From contig CANMOU010000001.1 in assembly GCA_947499555.1 (NCBI GenBank), positions 1,240,001 to 1,304,000 of the forward strand: DNA of 64,000 nucleotides, read 5' to 3'. Every line of letters begins with the position of its first letter. Position 1 is the first letter of the stretch. Source of the DNA: an uncultured Roseovarius sp. (GTDB lineage Bacteria > Pseudomonadota > Alphaproteobacteria > Rhodobacterales > Rhodobacteraceae). Both the position numbers and the translations under genes were made by a program. Below, piece after piece: positions 16,554-25,160 of the stretch. A model generated the notes under the pieces. The model saw nothing but the letters and a program-made list of their open reading frames with translations. It did not search any database and was not told the DNA's origin.

Positions 16554-16617
16554 GTAGGGCGGGGTTTCACCCCACCATGCGCGACGCTTGGATTGGCGGG
16601 GTGAAACCCCGCCCTAC
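16554..16617. repeat. long inverted repeat with 20-bp arms
   Basis: Arms 16554-16573 and 16598-16617 are perfect 20-base inverted copies (core GGGCGGGGTTTCACCCC) around a 24-base loop. The left arm is itself nearly palindromic. Both features are typical of dispersed REP-like intergenic elements of high-GC proteobacteria. It lies between two minus-strand genes and codes for nothing visible. Confidence 0.75.
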
Positions 16618-16643
16618 GTCACTTAATAATCTCGCAGATGTAG

Positions 16644-16662
16644 GGTGGGCATTCTGCCCACC
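16644..16662 (-). repeat. short stem-loop next to the long inverted repeat
   Basis: GGTGGGCA (16644-16651) and TGCCCACC (16655-16662) form an 8-bp stem with a 3-base loop, eight bases beyond the ketopantoate-reductase-like stop. It may serve as that gene's terminator, or be a second REP-like unit: the preceding GTAGG resembles the end of the 16554 arm. Confidence 0.6.
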
Positions 16663-16670
16663 ATCGATGC

Positions 16671-17720
16671 CTACCCCTTCGCCCGGTTCCGCTCCAGCTG
16701 CATGTCCACTGTCGCCACAGTGGCCTCCACCTCGGGGTGGCTCATACCGGCGCTTTTGGAGATCTGCTGCACCAGACGGTCCACGCGTTCGATCTGCGTG
16801 GCCCCCGCCGCAATCGCACGGGCGGCTGAGGATGGCTTCAAAAGGTTCTGCGCCGCGTTGGCGTATTTCTCGAACGGCACCATGTCGGCGGCGTCTGCAC
16901 CAAGGCTCTCGGCCAGTTTCACCACATAGGCATAAACATCCGCCGACATCTCCGGATCGCTGTGCACCGCATCCTTGATCGCACGCGGCTCGCCTTTGGT
17001 GATGCAGCGGTAATTACCCGTCAGCAGCATGGACCACTTGGCCAGCGGCACGAAAAGCGAGTCAAACGCCTTGAGTTTCACCGGCACGTCCTTGCCCTCA
17101 ATCGTCACACCCGCAATGTTGGCCTCCAGCGTATCAAGGATCGCGTTATGGCCGGCATCGGGGAAACGCGCGGCCTTGAAGTTCGTGGGCAGGCCCACAT
17201 GCAGCACATTGGCCTTTTCCTCTGGCGGGCGGAAAGCCTGCGGGTCGGGACTGCAGAGCGTGACAAGATCGGGATTGAACCCGTCCCAGACCTCCGGGTC
17301 GGCGAAGGCGGCGGTCAGATCGGCATCCTTCAGCTGCGGTATGCGCTTGAGGTAGGGCAAAGGCGGCATGTTCATGATCGACAAGCACGGCTTGCCCGAG
17401 GCCGCGACACGCCCCATCAGCTCCTTCAGCACCGGTGTGCTATATTGCGGCTCCTGCATGGCCAGACCGATAAGGTCGTATTTCGACGGATCGGCATTCT
17501 CGGGCGTCACCGCACCAATCTTGCCCGGCAGGTCGCGCGAAAAGATCGAGCGGTGTTCCTCCTCACCCTTGAGCTTGATGCGCACCTCAGTGCCCTCAGC
17601 ATTGATCAAAGCCGCCGTCGCCTCGCGACAGACAAGGTCCACATCATGGCCTGCCATCGCCATCTTGGTGCCAAGCAAAGAGCCATAAGATGCTCCGAGG
17701 ATGAGAATTTTATAGGCCAT
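16671..17720 (-). CDS. ketopantoate reductase (PanE/ApbA)-family protein
   Basis: This protein of about 349 residues has an N-terminal Rossmann segment beginning YKILILGASYGSLLG and an all-helical C-terminal domain with LAKWSMLLTGNYRC, the place of the family's conserved lysine and asparagine. True PanE is usually near 300 residues and starts GAGAxG; the altered motif and extra length suggest a different hydroxy-acid or opine-like substrate. I chose ATG 17720 over the upstream ATG at 17756 because GGGGGA lies seven bases before it. Confidence 0.75.
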   Translation of the reverse strand: MAYKILILGASYGSLLGTKMAMAGHDVDLVCREATAALINAEGTEVRIKLKGEEEHRSIFSRDLPGKIGAVTPENADPSKYDLIGLAMQEPQYSTPVLKELMGRVAASGKPCLSIMNMPPLPYLKRIPQLKDADLTAAFADPEVWDGFNPDLVTLCSPDPQAFRPPEEKANVLHVGLPTNFKAARFPDAGHNAILDTLEANIAGVTIEGKDVPVKLKAFDSLFVPLAKWSMLLTGNYRCITKGEPRAIKDAVHSDPEMSADVYAYVVKLAESLGADAADMVPFEKYANAAQNLLKPSSAARAIAAGATQIERVDRLVQQISKSAGMSHPEVEATVATVDMQLERNRAKG

Positions 17721-17835
17721 GAAAAGTCCCCCGACTGTGGTTTGCCGCGCACGCATGCCGGGCAGCGTTTAGTGAAATGGTTGTATCTCTGCCGCGACTG
17801 TGGTCACAAGCAGCAAAGCGATCAGAGAGGATGCC

Positions 17836-18822
17836 ATGTTGCCAGAAACCATGACAACCGTTGAGATGACCGAGCCGGGCGGCCCAGAGGTTCTTGCCCT
17901 TGGCGAACGCCCCCTGCCCGATCTGCGCGCCAGTGAAGTGCTGATCAAAGTGACGGCGGCAGGTGTGAATGGCCCCGATCTGGTGCAGCGGCGTGGGCAC
18001 TATCCTCCGCCTAAGGGGGCGTCGGACCTGCTGGGCCTTGAGGTTTCGGGTGAAGTTGTGGGCGTGGGCGCGGACGTGACGGGCTGGTCGGTTGGTGACG
18101 CGATTTGCGGGCTCACAAATGGCGGTGGGTATGCCGGATATGTGGCCGTCGATGCCTCGCACTGCCTGCCTTTGCCCAAGGGCATGGACGCGGTGGATGC
18201 CGCGGGTCTTTGCGAAACCTATTTCACCGTCTGGAGCAATCTCTTCTTCGATCAGGACATCGCCGAGGGTCAGATTCTTTTGGTTCACGGCGGCGCAGGC
18301 GGGATCGGCTCGACCGCTATTCAACTTGGTCGCGCCAAGGGGATGCGGGTCTTCACCACCTGCACGGGCGCGGAAGACATGGCCTATGTCACCAAGCTCG
18401 GCGCGGAACGCGCGATTGACTTCAAGACCGAGGATTTCGTGCCTATCCTGCGTGAGGCTGGCGGCGCGAACCTCATCCTCGACATTATCGGCGGCGACTA
18501 TGTGGCGCGCAATGTGAAGGCCGCCCATGCCGATGCGCGCATCGTGCAACTGGCGTTCAACGCCGGTTCGCGGATGGAAATTGATCTTATGCCGATCATG
18601 CTGAAACGCCTGACCTATACCGGCTCGACCCTGCGCTCGCGCCCAGAGGCGTTCAAGACGCGGGTGGCGGCGGACCTGCGCAAACATGTCTGGCCGCTTC
18701 TGAGCACAGGTGAGATTGGCACGCATACCCATCAGGTCTTCCCCTTCAGCGCCGCAACCAAGGCACATCAGATGATGGAAGCCGCCCAGCATCGCGGCAA
18801 GATCCTTTTGGCGCCAAGTTGA
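17836..18822 (+). CDS. NAD(P)H:quinone oxidoreductase, zeta-crystallin/PIG3 family
   Basis: This medium-chain reductase of about 328 residues lacks zinc ligands. Its N-terminal GroES-like domain has GVNGPDLVQRRGHYPPP, the family's PIG3-type substrate segment, and its Rossmann domain has LVHGGAGGIGSTAIQLGRAKG near residue 145. Members reduce quinones or enones with NADPH. The start at 17836 has AGAGAGG five bases upstream and is preferred over the ATG at 17800. It is transcribed alone, away from the ketopantoate-reductase-like gene, and its 3' end faces tctA with a 13-base gap. Confidence 0.88.
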   Translation: MLPETMTTVEMTEPGGPEVLALGERPLPDLRASEVLIKVTAAGVNGPDLVQRRGHYPPPKGASDLLGLEVSGEVVGVGADVTGWSVGDAICGLTNGGGYAGYVAVDASHCLPLPKGMDAVDAAGLCETYFTVWSNLFFDQDIAEGQILLVHGGAGGIGSTAIQLGRAKGMRVFTTCTGAEDMAYVTKLGAERAIDFKTEDFVPILREAGGANLILDIIGGDYVARNVKAAHADARIVQLAFNAGSRMEIDLMPIMLKRLTYTGSTLRSRPEAFKTRVAADLRKHVWPLLSTGEIGTHTHQVFPFSAATKAHQMMEAAQHRGKILLAPS

Positions 18823-18835
18823 TCATTCAGACCGC

Positions 18836-20353
18836 CTACCCTGCCTCCGGCGCCGATTTCCGCTTGCGCATGTATTTCAGCACCAGCGGATATGACATCA
18901 GCGCAAAGGCCAGGATCAGGCAGGTGAGCGATATAGGCCGTTCAAAAAAGGTCATCACGTCCCCCTGACTGCCAATAAGCGATTGCCGCATCGAGCGTTC
19001 CGCCAATGGCCCCAGAACAATAGCCAGAACCGCAGGCGCAACAGGGTAGTTCAGCTTACGCATCAGATATCCCACGACGCCAATCAGCAGCATGATCCAG
19101 GTGTCAAACATCCGGTCCGTAGTGGCATAGACTCCCAGCACACAGAGCACGAAGATGATCGGCGTCAGGATGCTGAACGGCATGGCCAGCACGCGGATGA
19201 AAAGCGGGATCATCGCAATGTTCAAAAGTACCGTGACGAAGTTCGCCACATACATGGAGCCAATGAGACCCCAGACAAAATCGGGAGACTCAGTGAAGAG
19301 AAGCGGCCCCGGACGCAGGCCCCAGATCACCATGCCCCCCAGAAGGATCGCGGTGGTGGGAGAGCCGGGAATGCCCAGCGTGATCATCGGCAGCATCGAC
19401 CCGGTGGAGGCCGCGTTGTTGGCCGCCTCGGGCGCGGCAACGCCTGCGATATTGCCTTTGCCATAGCTGTCGGGGTTCTTGGAGAAGGTCTTCGACAACC
19501 CGTAGGACATCAGCGACGCCGGTGTCGCACCAGCCGCTGGCAAGGTGCCCACGAAAAAGCCCAAAAAAGACCCAAGCCAGGTGGAATTGATGTAATACTT
19601 GATGTCGCCGAAATTGGCCTTGATCCGCGCCCAGGTCACTTTGACCTTGTGCATGGCAATCTGGCCATTGGTGCTTTCCAGCGTCCAGAGCATCTCGCCG
19701 ATGCCGTAGATTCCTATCGCCAGAACCAGAAAGCCGATGCCGCGCTGGAATTCGACCATGTCGAAGAAGATGAGGCGCGGCTGGCCAGAGATAATGTCAA
19801 AGCCCACTGCCGCCAGAACAAGACCCAAGAGGATGGAGAAAATCGTCTTGGGGATGTCATCTCCGCCCAGGCCAATGAAGGTCGCAAAGGCCAGCACCAT
19901 AAGGGCAAATTCTTCCTGTGGTCCGAATTTGAGCGCAAAGGCCGCGAGAGGCGGGGCGAAGAGTGTGAAGAGAATGACCGATACCGTGCCGCCGATGAAG
20001 GAGGCCACCGCCGCGGCCATCAACGCCTTGTCGGCCTTACCCTGTTGCGCCATGGGTCGTCCGTCAAACACCGTCGCCACAGCCGTAGAGGCTCCGGGTA
20101 TGCCCAGCGTAATCGAACTGATCGCGCCGCCATACATCGCGCCATAATAGAGGGCGGCAAGAAAGATGATCGCTGCAGTGGGCGGCACAAGAAAGGTGAT
20201 CGGCAAGAGGATGGCCACGCCATTGACCGATCCAAGCCCCGGCATACAGCCCACAAAGAGCCCCGCCAGACATCCAGCGAAAATCATGAACAAGTTCAGC
20301 GGCTCAAACGCCTGCAGAAGACCTGCGCCGAGGGAGACAAATATGACGTCCAT
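18836..20353 (-). CDS. tctA: tripartite tricarboxylate transporter permease, TctA family
   Basis: This is the large membrane subunit of a TTT-type transporter for organic acids. The 505-residue product has about 12 membrane segments and the two TctA signatures: GCMPGLGSVNGVAILLP near residue 36 and the related GTLPAAGATPASLMSYG near 268. The repeated TLGIPGxxxTA stretches (GIPGASTAVATVF and LGIPGSPTTAILLGG) are diagnostic. It is the last gene of tctC-tctB-tctA, lying 12 bases after tctB. Confidence 0.93.
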   Translation of the reverse strand: MDVIFVSLGAGLLQAFEPLNLFMIFAGCLAGLFVGCMPGLGSVNGVAILLPITFLVPPTAAIIFLAALYYGAMYGGAISSITLGIPGASTAVATVFDGRPMAQQGKADKALMAAAVASFIGGTVSVILFTLFAPPLAAFALKFGPQEEFALMVLAFATFIGLGGDDIPKTIFSILLGLVLAAVGFDIISGQPRLIFFDMVEFQRGIGFLVLAIGIYGIGEMLWTLESTNGQIAMHKVKVTWARIKANFGDIKYYINSTWLGSFLGFFVGTLPAAGATPASLMSYGLSKTFSKNPDSYGKGNIAGVAAPEAANNAASTGSMLPMITLGIPGSPTTAILLGGMVIWGLRPGPLLFTESPDFVWGLIGSMYVANFVTVLLNIAMIPLFIRVLAMPFSILTPIIFVLCVLGVYATTDRMFDTWIMLLIGVVGYLMRKLNYPVAPAVLAIVLGPLAERSMRQSLIGSQGDVMTFFERPISLTCLILAFALMSYPLVLKYMRKRKSAPEAG

Positions 20354-20365
20354 CTGACCGCTCCC

Positions 20366-20893
20366 TCAGTAGAACCATTCGTAGCGAAGATTGTCGATCA
20401 CGAGGAACCCTTCCTCGAAGATCGGCCAGCCTTTGGGCAGGTATTTGGTCAACGCCACTTCAAAGAGAAGGTAAACGAAGATTGGTGTGCCGATGACCAG
20501 TGCCGTTGTCATCGCCCAGCCATGCCGTCCGATGACCCGCACATAGAAGAACATAAAGACGATCAGGGCCAGATAGGTGCCGATGATTGTCATAAGAACC
20601 AGGAATGTGAACAGCGCTACCACGGAAACACCAACAATGAACATCGTCTCAGGCGAGATGTAAGGATCGGTCGAGCGCGACTCTGGTGTGGCCCCCATGA
20701 ACCAGCGCACAATGGTCGCCAGCGCCGCCAAGGCCATGCCCAACGATAACCAGAACGGCCACATGCCAGCACCCGGCCCGCGTCCCTCGACCCAGCCAAT
20801 GGTCAGACCATCCAGATAGACATTGAGCATAAGCCCAAGCGACACCAGCAAGGTCGCAATCCCCATCAAGAGTTCAGCCGTCCGAACCGTCAT
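20366..20893 (-). CDS. tctB: tripartite tricarboxylate transporter small permease, TctB family
   Basis: This 175-residue membrane protein has about four or five hydrophobic segments (about 8-28, 42-62, 80-105, 108-125, 135-150), the size and topology of TctB. It lies between tctC and tctA. A 126-base gap with a stem-loop separates it from tctC. The start has CGGAGCAC upstream. The sequence of this subunit is poorly conserved, so the call rests on topology and position. Confidence 0.88.
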   Translation of the reverse strand: MTVRTAELLMGIATLLVSLGLMLNVYLDGLTIGWVEGRGPGAGMWPFWLSLGMALAALATIVRWFMGATPESRSTDPYISPETMFIVGVSVVALFTFLVLMTIIGTYLALIVFMFFYVRVIGRHGWAMTTALVIGTPIFVYLLFEVALTKYLPKGWPIFEEGFLVIDNLRYEWFY

Positions 20894-20986
20894 TCCGTGC
20901 TCCGTTCAAAGAAGATGTATCTGCATGAAAAGCCTTTGACCGCACCAATTGGTTGGCCTGTCACCTTTCAGAATTTAGTGGAAAAC

Positions 20987-21008
20987 AAGGCCCGCCGAAG
21001 CGAGCCTT
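20987..21008 (-). promoter_or_regulatory. intercistronic stem-loop after tctC
   Basis: AAGGCCCGC (20987-20995) pairs with GCGAGCCTT (21000-21008) with one mismatch around CGAA, which reads as a UUCG tetraloop in the minus-strand transcript. A short T-rich patch follows. Its place just beyond the tctC stop suggests partial termination or transcript stabilisation, raising the amount of binding protein relative to the permeases. Confidence 0.6.
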
Positions 21009-21019
21009 GCCCAAGGTCT

Positions 21020-22003
21020 TTATTCGCCTGTGATCGCGTCCGCGCCGACCTGCTCGATCAGCTTCACATGTGCGTCTTTCTGCGTGGCGTGGAAGTTGGC
21101 AAGGTCATCGCCTTTCATCATCGCCTCACAGGTCAGGCCATCGGAGGTGCAGAAATCCTGCCATTCCTGGCTGTCAAAAAGTTCCTGGAAGAGGTTCGTG
21201 TACCATTCCACCGCTTCGGGATCCATGCCTGGTGGGCCGTTCACGGACCGCTGCATGTAGTACTCGATATCCACGCCCAGTTCTTTGGCGGTTGGCGTGT
21301 CCGGGAAGGCCGCCATGCGCTCACCGGTGAACTGCACCAGAGGCTTGGAGTTACCCGCGCGGAAGAACTCCATCTGCTCAGACGGGTTGTTCACGGTTGA
21401 ATCGATCTGGTTGCCTACGAGGTTCTTGGCAACGGTACCGCCGCCCGGGAACGGGATGTAGGTCACGTCATAGTCAAACGCCGCTTCCATCATCGCGGTC
21501 AGAACACTGTCTTCTTGACCCGAGCCCGTGCCGCCCACTTTCCAGTCAAGCCCAGCTGCCTTCACGGTCTCAACATAGCTGTCGAGATCGGTGATGTCCT
21601 CGCGGTCGGTGTTCACCCAAAGCAGGAACGTATCCATCGCCATGAGGCCAATGGGCGTGAACTGTGTCACGTCAACGCCAAGGTCTTCCTGAATGATTGG
21701 TGTGGTGTAAAAGCTATTGAGCGTCATCATGACGGTGTGATTGTCACCCGCCTTGTCCTGCATGTAGCGTAGTGCCTCGGCGCCGGACCCACCCGGTTTG
21801 TTGATCGGAATAAACGGGCGTGGGCTAAGGTCCTTTTTCTCGATGAGACCTTGCAGCAGGCGCGCGATCTGGTCTGCGCCACCGCCAGTGCCGGCCATAA
21901 TGATGAATTCAACCGGCTTGCGCGGTTGCCATTCCGCCAGAGCTGCCGGAGCCGTCAAGGCGAGTGCTGCGGCGCTTGCCACAAGTGTTTTAAGTGTTGT
22001 CAT
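21020..22003 (-). CDS. tctC: TTT transporter periplasmic binding protein, TctC family
   Basis: This extracytoplasmic solute receptor has about 327 residues. A signal peptide of about 23 residues ends at PAALA-E. The mature chain has WQPRKPVEFIIMAGTGGGADQIAR, the TctC/Bug phosphate-like loop, and the INKPGGSGAEALRYM segment. ATG 22003 is preferred over 22018 because GGGAGG lies eight bases upstream. The ligand of Bug-type receptors cannot be predicted. The linked formyl-CoA transferase genes make oxalate or another small carboxylate a fair guess. Confidence 0.9.
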   Translation of the reverse strand: MTTLKTLVASAAALALTAPAALAEWQPRKPVEFIIMAGTGGGADQIARLLQGLIEKKDLSPRPFIPINKPGGSGAEALRYMQDKAGDNHTVMMTLNSFYTTPIIQEDLGVDVTQFTPIGLMAMDTFLLWVNTDREDITDLDSYVETVKAAGLDWKVGGTGSGQEDSVLTAMMEAAFDYDVTYIPFPGGGTVAKNLVGNQIDSTVNNPSEQMEFFRAGNSKPLVQFTGERMAAFPDTPTAKELGVDIEYYMQRSVNGPPGMDPEAVEWYTNLFQELFDSQEWQDFCTSDGLTCEAMMKGDDLANFHATQKDAHVKLIEQVGADAITGE

Positions 22004-22070
22004 ACAACATCCTCCCATTCAATTTGACCCTTTGGGCCTTTTCACGCTGTCTCAAAGCGCAGGACGCGAC

Positions 22071-22087
22071 TCTGTATACCATGGTAT
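22071..22087. promoter_or_regulatory. candidate GntR operator before tctC
   Basis: The perfect 12-bp palindrome ATACCATGGTAT (22076-22087) sits about 75 bases before the tctC start. The adjoining TCTGTATACCA (22071-22081) matches the operator before the frc operon, TCTGGTATACCA, except for one missing base. It probably binds the GntR protein encoded at 24325-25014; not tested. Confidence 0.5.
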
Positions 22088-22170
22088 TTTTATTGCTTCG
22101 CCAACGTGCAATACGAAACAAAAATGCGCGCCTGCCGTTTAGTTAGCACAAAATTAGATGAGGCAAGCAT

Positions 22171-23031
22171 TTAATGCGCCAAAACAACAGGGAAATCCGC
22201 GCCTTCCACCACGGTTTGTGTGTTTCCACCAAAAATCGACTCTCGCTCATAGCTGTCGTGATACGCGCCCATCACCAAAAGATCGCCGCCGTCTGACGCG
22301 CAATGATCCAAGAGCTTGCGGCCAATATTGCCTTCTTTTTCAAAACGATTTACGCGCGCCGCGACACCGCGGACGCCCAAGTAGTCGACCAACTCCTCGG
22401 CGCTGGTGGCATGTGTGTCATGGCCCGCGGTCAAGATCGTTACTGCCTCAGCCGCTTCAATCAGCGGCATGGCCATCGCGAGCGCGCGTGTGGCCTCGAG
22501 CGAGCCGTTCCAGCCAATGCAAACATGTCGCCCAAGATCGGGGGCGACGGCATCGGTGTCCGGGCACATCATCACAGGTCGCGCTGACGAAAATAGCGCG
22601 GATTTCAGTGTGTTATAGCCCAAGTTGGTCGATTTATCCGGCTTTGGCACACAGATGAGATCGGCCAGGCGGCCGTAATGGCGCACCGCATCGGCCTGTT
22701 TGCCGGTATATTCCAGAAAGGACGTGCTGGCCTCACCGCGCGCAGCCATTTTGATTGGCAAACCGAACTTTCCAGCCAACGCCGTGAACTCATCGCGCAG
22801 GGTTTCTTCGGTCACATCCGCCATGTTTTTGGATACATCTTCCAACTGCTTGCGCAGGAAGTTCGGGACAACAACGCCATAGGGCATCAGATCCTGCGCT
22901 GCGGGGCGGCAATGCACTACCTGCACATGCGCGCCGAAACGTTTCGCAAGAGCAGCGGCGTGGGCGAAAACATTGTCGCCTTTGCCATCGCCGCGCACCG
23001 GCAATGTGATCTGATGCAGCGCACAGGCCAT
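22171..23031 (-). CDS. universal stress protein, two-domain
   Basis: This 286-residue cytoplasmic protein has tandem UspA folds. The first begins ITLPVRGDGKGDNVF and the second carries VCIGWNGSLEATRAL near residue 170. The end GAYHDSYERESIFGGNTQTVV corresponds to the ATP-binding G-x2-G-x9-GS/T region, with an altered sequence. It begins six bases after the frc stop, so it is part of the GntR-frc-usp operon. Such co-transcribed Usp proteins are common near transport and CoA-transferase genes, but their function is unclear. Confidence 0.88.
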   Translation of the reverse strand: MACALHQITLPVRGDGKGDNVFAHAAALAKRFGAHVQVVHCRPAAQDLMPYGVVVPNFLRKQLEDVSKNMADVTEETLRDEFTALAGKFGLPIKMAARGEASTSFLEYTGKQADAVRHYGRLADLICVPKPDKSTNLGYNTLKSALFSSARPVMMCPDTDAVAPDLGRHVCIGWNGSLEATRALAMAMPLIEAAEAVTILTAGHDTHATSAEELVDYLGVRGVAARVNRFEKEGNIGRKLLDHCASDGGDLLVMGAYHDSYERESIFGGNTQTVVEGADFPVVLAH

Positions 23032-23037
23032 GACGGG

Positions 23038-24312
23038 TTACTCCGCTGCCGTTTTCTGCGCTTCGCCCACAGCACCGGACGCAATCACCTGCTCCAGCGC
23101 GTCGCCCTCATAGCCGAGCACATCGCGCAGGATTTCCACGGTATGTTCGCCCAGGAGCGGCGAGCGAGTTACTTCCACCGGACTGTCGCTAAGCTTGATA
23201 GGGCAGCCCACAGAGGCATATGTCCCCCGCTCCGGGTGATCCACATCCACAATGGTGCCCGTCGCGCGCAGGCCTTCATCCTCGATCAGTTCCTTGGTGG
23301 ACAGGATCGGGCCCACGGGGATGTTGAGCGGATTGCAGATGTCCATCACATCGAACTTGGTCTTGGTCATGGTCCATTCTTCGATTGCGCCAAAGATTTC
23401 ATTGAGCTTGTCGAGCCGCTCTGGCGGCGTGGCATAGCCTTCGGCTGTCTTCCACTCAGGGCGTCCGATCACATCGCAGACATTTTCCCACACCGCAGCC
23501 TGCGTAATGAAATAGGTATAGGCGTTCGGGTCCGTCTCCCAGCCTTTGCATTTGAGAATGCGCCCCGGCTGTCCCCCGCCGGAGTCATTGCCCGCACGCG
23601 GTGTGGCCTCACCAAAGGGAATACCCTCGCCAAATTGGCTGTATTCCTTAAGCGGTCCGGCATCGAGACGCTGCTGGTCGCGTAGTTTCACGCGGCAGAG
23701 GTTCAGCACACCATCCTGCATAGGTGCCAAGACTTTCTGGCCGCGCCCAGTGCGTTCCCGCTGAAAAAGCGCTGTCATGATGCCCAGCGCGAGGTGAAGC
23801 CCGGTTCCGCTGTCGCCGATCTGCGCGCCCGTCACAAGCGGCGGGCCGTCAAGAAACCCGGTGGTCGACGCCGCCCCGCCCGCACATTGCGCCACGTTCT
23901 CGTAGACCTTGCAGTCCTCGTACTTGCCCGGACCAAACCCCTTGACCGACGCCATGATAATACGCGGGTTGATCTCTTGAATACGCTCCCAGCTGAACCC
24001 CATGCGATCGAGCGCGCCGGGCGCAAAGTTCTCGACCAGCACATCGCATTCCTCAATCAAACGCGTCAGCACCTGCTTGCCGGTCTCGTTCTTGGAGTTG
24101 AGTTCGATCGAGCGTTTGTTGTGGTTGAGCATGGTGAAATACAGGCTGTCCGCGCCAGGTACATCCACCAGCTGCTTGCGCGTGGCATCGCCTACGCCGG
24201 GGCGCTCGACCTTGAGAACATCCGCTCCGAACCAGGCCAAAAGCTGCGTGCAGGTCGGGCCTGACTGCACATGGGTAAAGTCCAAAATCTTGATGCCATC
24301 CAACGCTTTCAT
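23038..24312 (-). CDS. frc: formyl-CoA:oxalate CoA-transferase (CaiB/BaiF family)
   Basis: This class III CoA-transferase moves CoA from formyl-CoA to oxalate. The 424-residue chain closely follows the Oxalobacter Frc pattern: [14 protein letters not shown] at the start, [50 protein letters not shown], then [10 protein letters not shown] with the catalytic aspartate, and LRDQQRL. The glycine loop [10 protein letters not shown] that guards the active site is present. It lies 12 bases after its GntR gene. The partner enzyme oxalyl-CoA decarboxylase is not in the window, but formate dehydrogenase is next door. A related succinate/other acyl specificity is possible. Confidence 0.85.
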   Translation of the reverse strand: MKALDGIKILDFTHVQSGPTCTQLLAWFGADVLKVERPGVGDATRKQLVDVPGADSLYFTMLNHNKRSIELNSKNETGKQVLTRLIEECDVLVENFAPGALDRMGFSWERIQEINPRIIMASVKGFGPGKYEDCKVYENVAQCAGGAASTTGFLDGPPLVTGAQIGDSGTGLHLALGIMTALFQRERTGRGQKVLAPMQDGVLNLCRVKLRDQQRLDAGPLKEYSQFGEGIPFGEATPRAGNDSGGGQPGRILKCKGWETDPNAYTYFITQAAVWENVCDVIGRPEWKTAEGYATPPERLDKLNEIFGAIEEWTMTKTKFDVMDICNPLNIPVGPILSTKELIEDEGLRATGTIVDVDHPERGTYASVGCPIKLSDSPVEVTRSPLLGEHTVEILRDVLGYEGDALEQVIASGAVGEAQKTAAE

Positions 24313-24324
24313 TGCGCCTCTCCT

Positions 24325-25014
24325 TCAGGAAGTCTCAGTCTGTTCTGCGGCGCGCCAGAACTGGCGCACATGATCATGCAATCGCATGGTATGGTCGCGC
24401 ACCCGATCTGCAGCCAAGGGGCTATCGCGCGCCTCAAGCGCCTCGATAATGCCCATGTGGTCGACCACGGATTTTGCCACGCGATCCTCCTCGCCCATCG
24501 CCCGACGGCGCACGGCATGCATATGGACAAACAACCCCTCCGCCATGACTCCAAGTAGCTTGCAATGGGAAATGTCCAGAATCCGCTGGTGAAAGCGGAT
24601 GTTATCATCAGAGTATTCTGCAATGTCTGCGCCCTGTGACGTCAGCGAGTATTTCGCCGCCATTTCACGCAATGACGCGATCTCGGCTTCGCTGGCCGCC
24701 TCTGCCGCCAGCCGCGCAGCCATGCTTTCCAGCGCCGCCCAGGCGACGATCATTTCCAGGATCTCGGCAAGGGTCTTGCGCTGCACGAAAATGCCCCGGC
24801 GGGGTTTGACCGCGAGCAGCCCCTCTTGCTCCAGCCGGATCAGGACCTCGCGCAGCGGCGTACGCGACACGCCCAGCTGATCCGCGAGACTGCGCTCATC
24901 CAGACGCAAATCCACACCAGCGCCGTAGATATCCATTCCCAGGATCGCGGCGCGCATACGCTCGTAAATATGGTCCTTGAGCGTGACAGAGGTGTCGATG
25001 GGTTGCAGTTGCAT
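24325..25014 (-). CDS. GntR-family regulator (FCD type) of the frc operon
   Basis: A 229-residue regulator. The winged helix at about 12-80 has RLDERSLADQLGVSRTPLREVLIRLEQEGL followed by VKPRRGIFVQRK. An FCD effector domain occupies about 95-215, with FHQRILDISH and the VVDHMGIIEAL histidines. It is first in the operon with frc and usp, and its own start lies 31 bases from a perfect 16-bp palindrome, so autoregulation is likely. The same motif in degenerate form precedes tctC, which ties the transporter to the same control. Confidence 0.88.
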   Translation of the reverse strand: MQLQPIDTSVTLKDHIYERMRAAILGMDIYGAGVDLRLDERSLADQLGVSRTPLREVLIRLEQEGLLAVKPRRGIFVQRKTLAEILEMIVAWAALESMAARLAAEAASEAEIASLREMAAKYSLTSQGADIAEYSDDNIRFHQRILDISHCKLLGVMAEGLFVHMHAVRRRAMGEEDRVAKSVVDHMGIIEALEARDSPLAADRVRDHTMRLHDHVRQFWRAAEQTETS

Positions 25015-25045
25015 GAGGTGTGGCAGTTTAAAGGTCGATTCTGCT

Positions 25046-25061
25046 ATCTGGTATACCAGAT
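25046..25061. promoter_or_regulatory. 16-bp perfect palindrome, GntR-type operator
   Basis: ATCTGGTATACCAGAT is a perfect palindrome centred on the TGGTATACCA core typical of FCD-type GntR operators. It lies just upstream of the GntR gene that it probably serves. Confidence 0.7.
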
Positions 25062-25105
25062 GCCAGATTCAAACAAGCCACAAGACGCCTAACGAGGTCG
25101 CCGAC

Positions 25106-25152
25106 CGTTTTCTTGGAAAGAAAACGACCCGGAAACTTTCAAAGTTTCCGGG
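25106..25152 (-). terminator. twin stem-loops ending the formate dehydrogenase operon
   Basis: On the minus strand, beginning nine bases after the fdhA stop, CCCGGAAACTTT/AAAGTTTCCGGG (25128-25139 with 25141-25152, about 11 bp when a 3-base loop is allowed) is followed by CGTTTTCTT/AAGAAAACG (25106-25114 with 25118-25126). The strong first stem and U-rich second stem make a plausible terminator. Confidence 0.7.
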
Positions 25153-25160
25153 GGCTCAGA

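Noticed and set aside
18983-20749. Long open frame on the plus strand opposite tctA and tctB
   Set aside because: Its product is rich in Arg/His/Gln with no family pattern, while both genes on the other strand are clear transporter subunits. It is an antisense shadow of high-GC codon use. Many similar frames across the window were dropped for the same reason.
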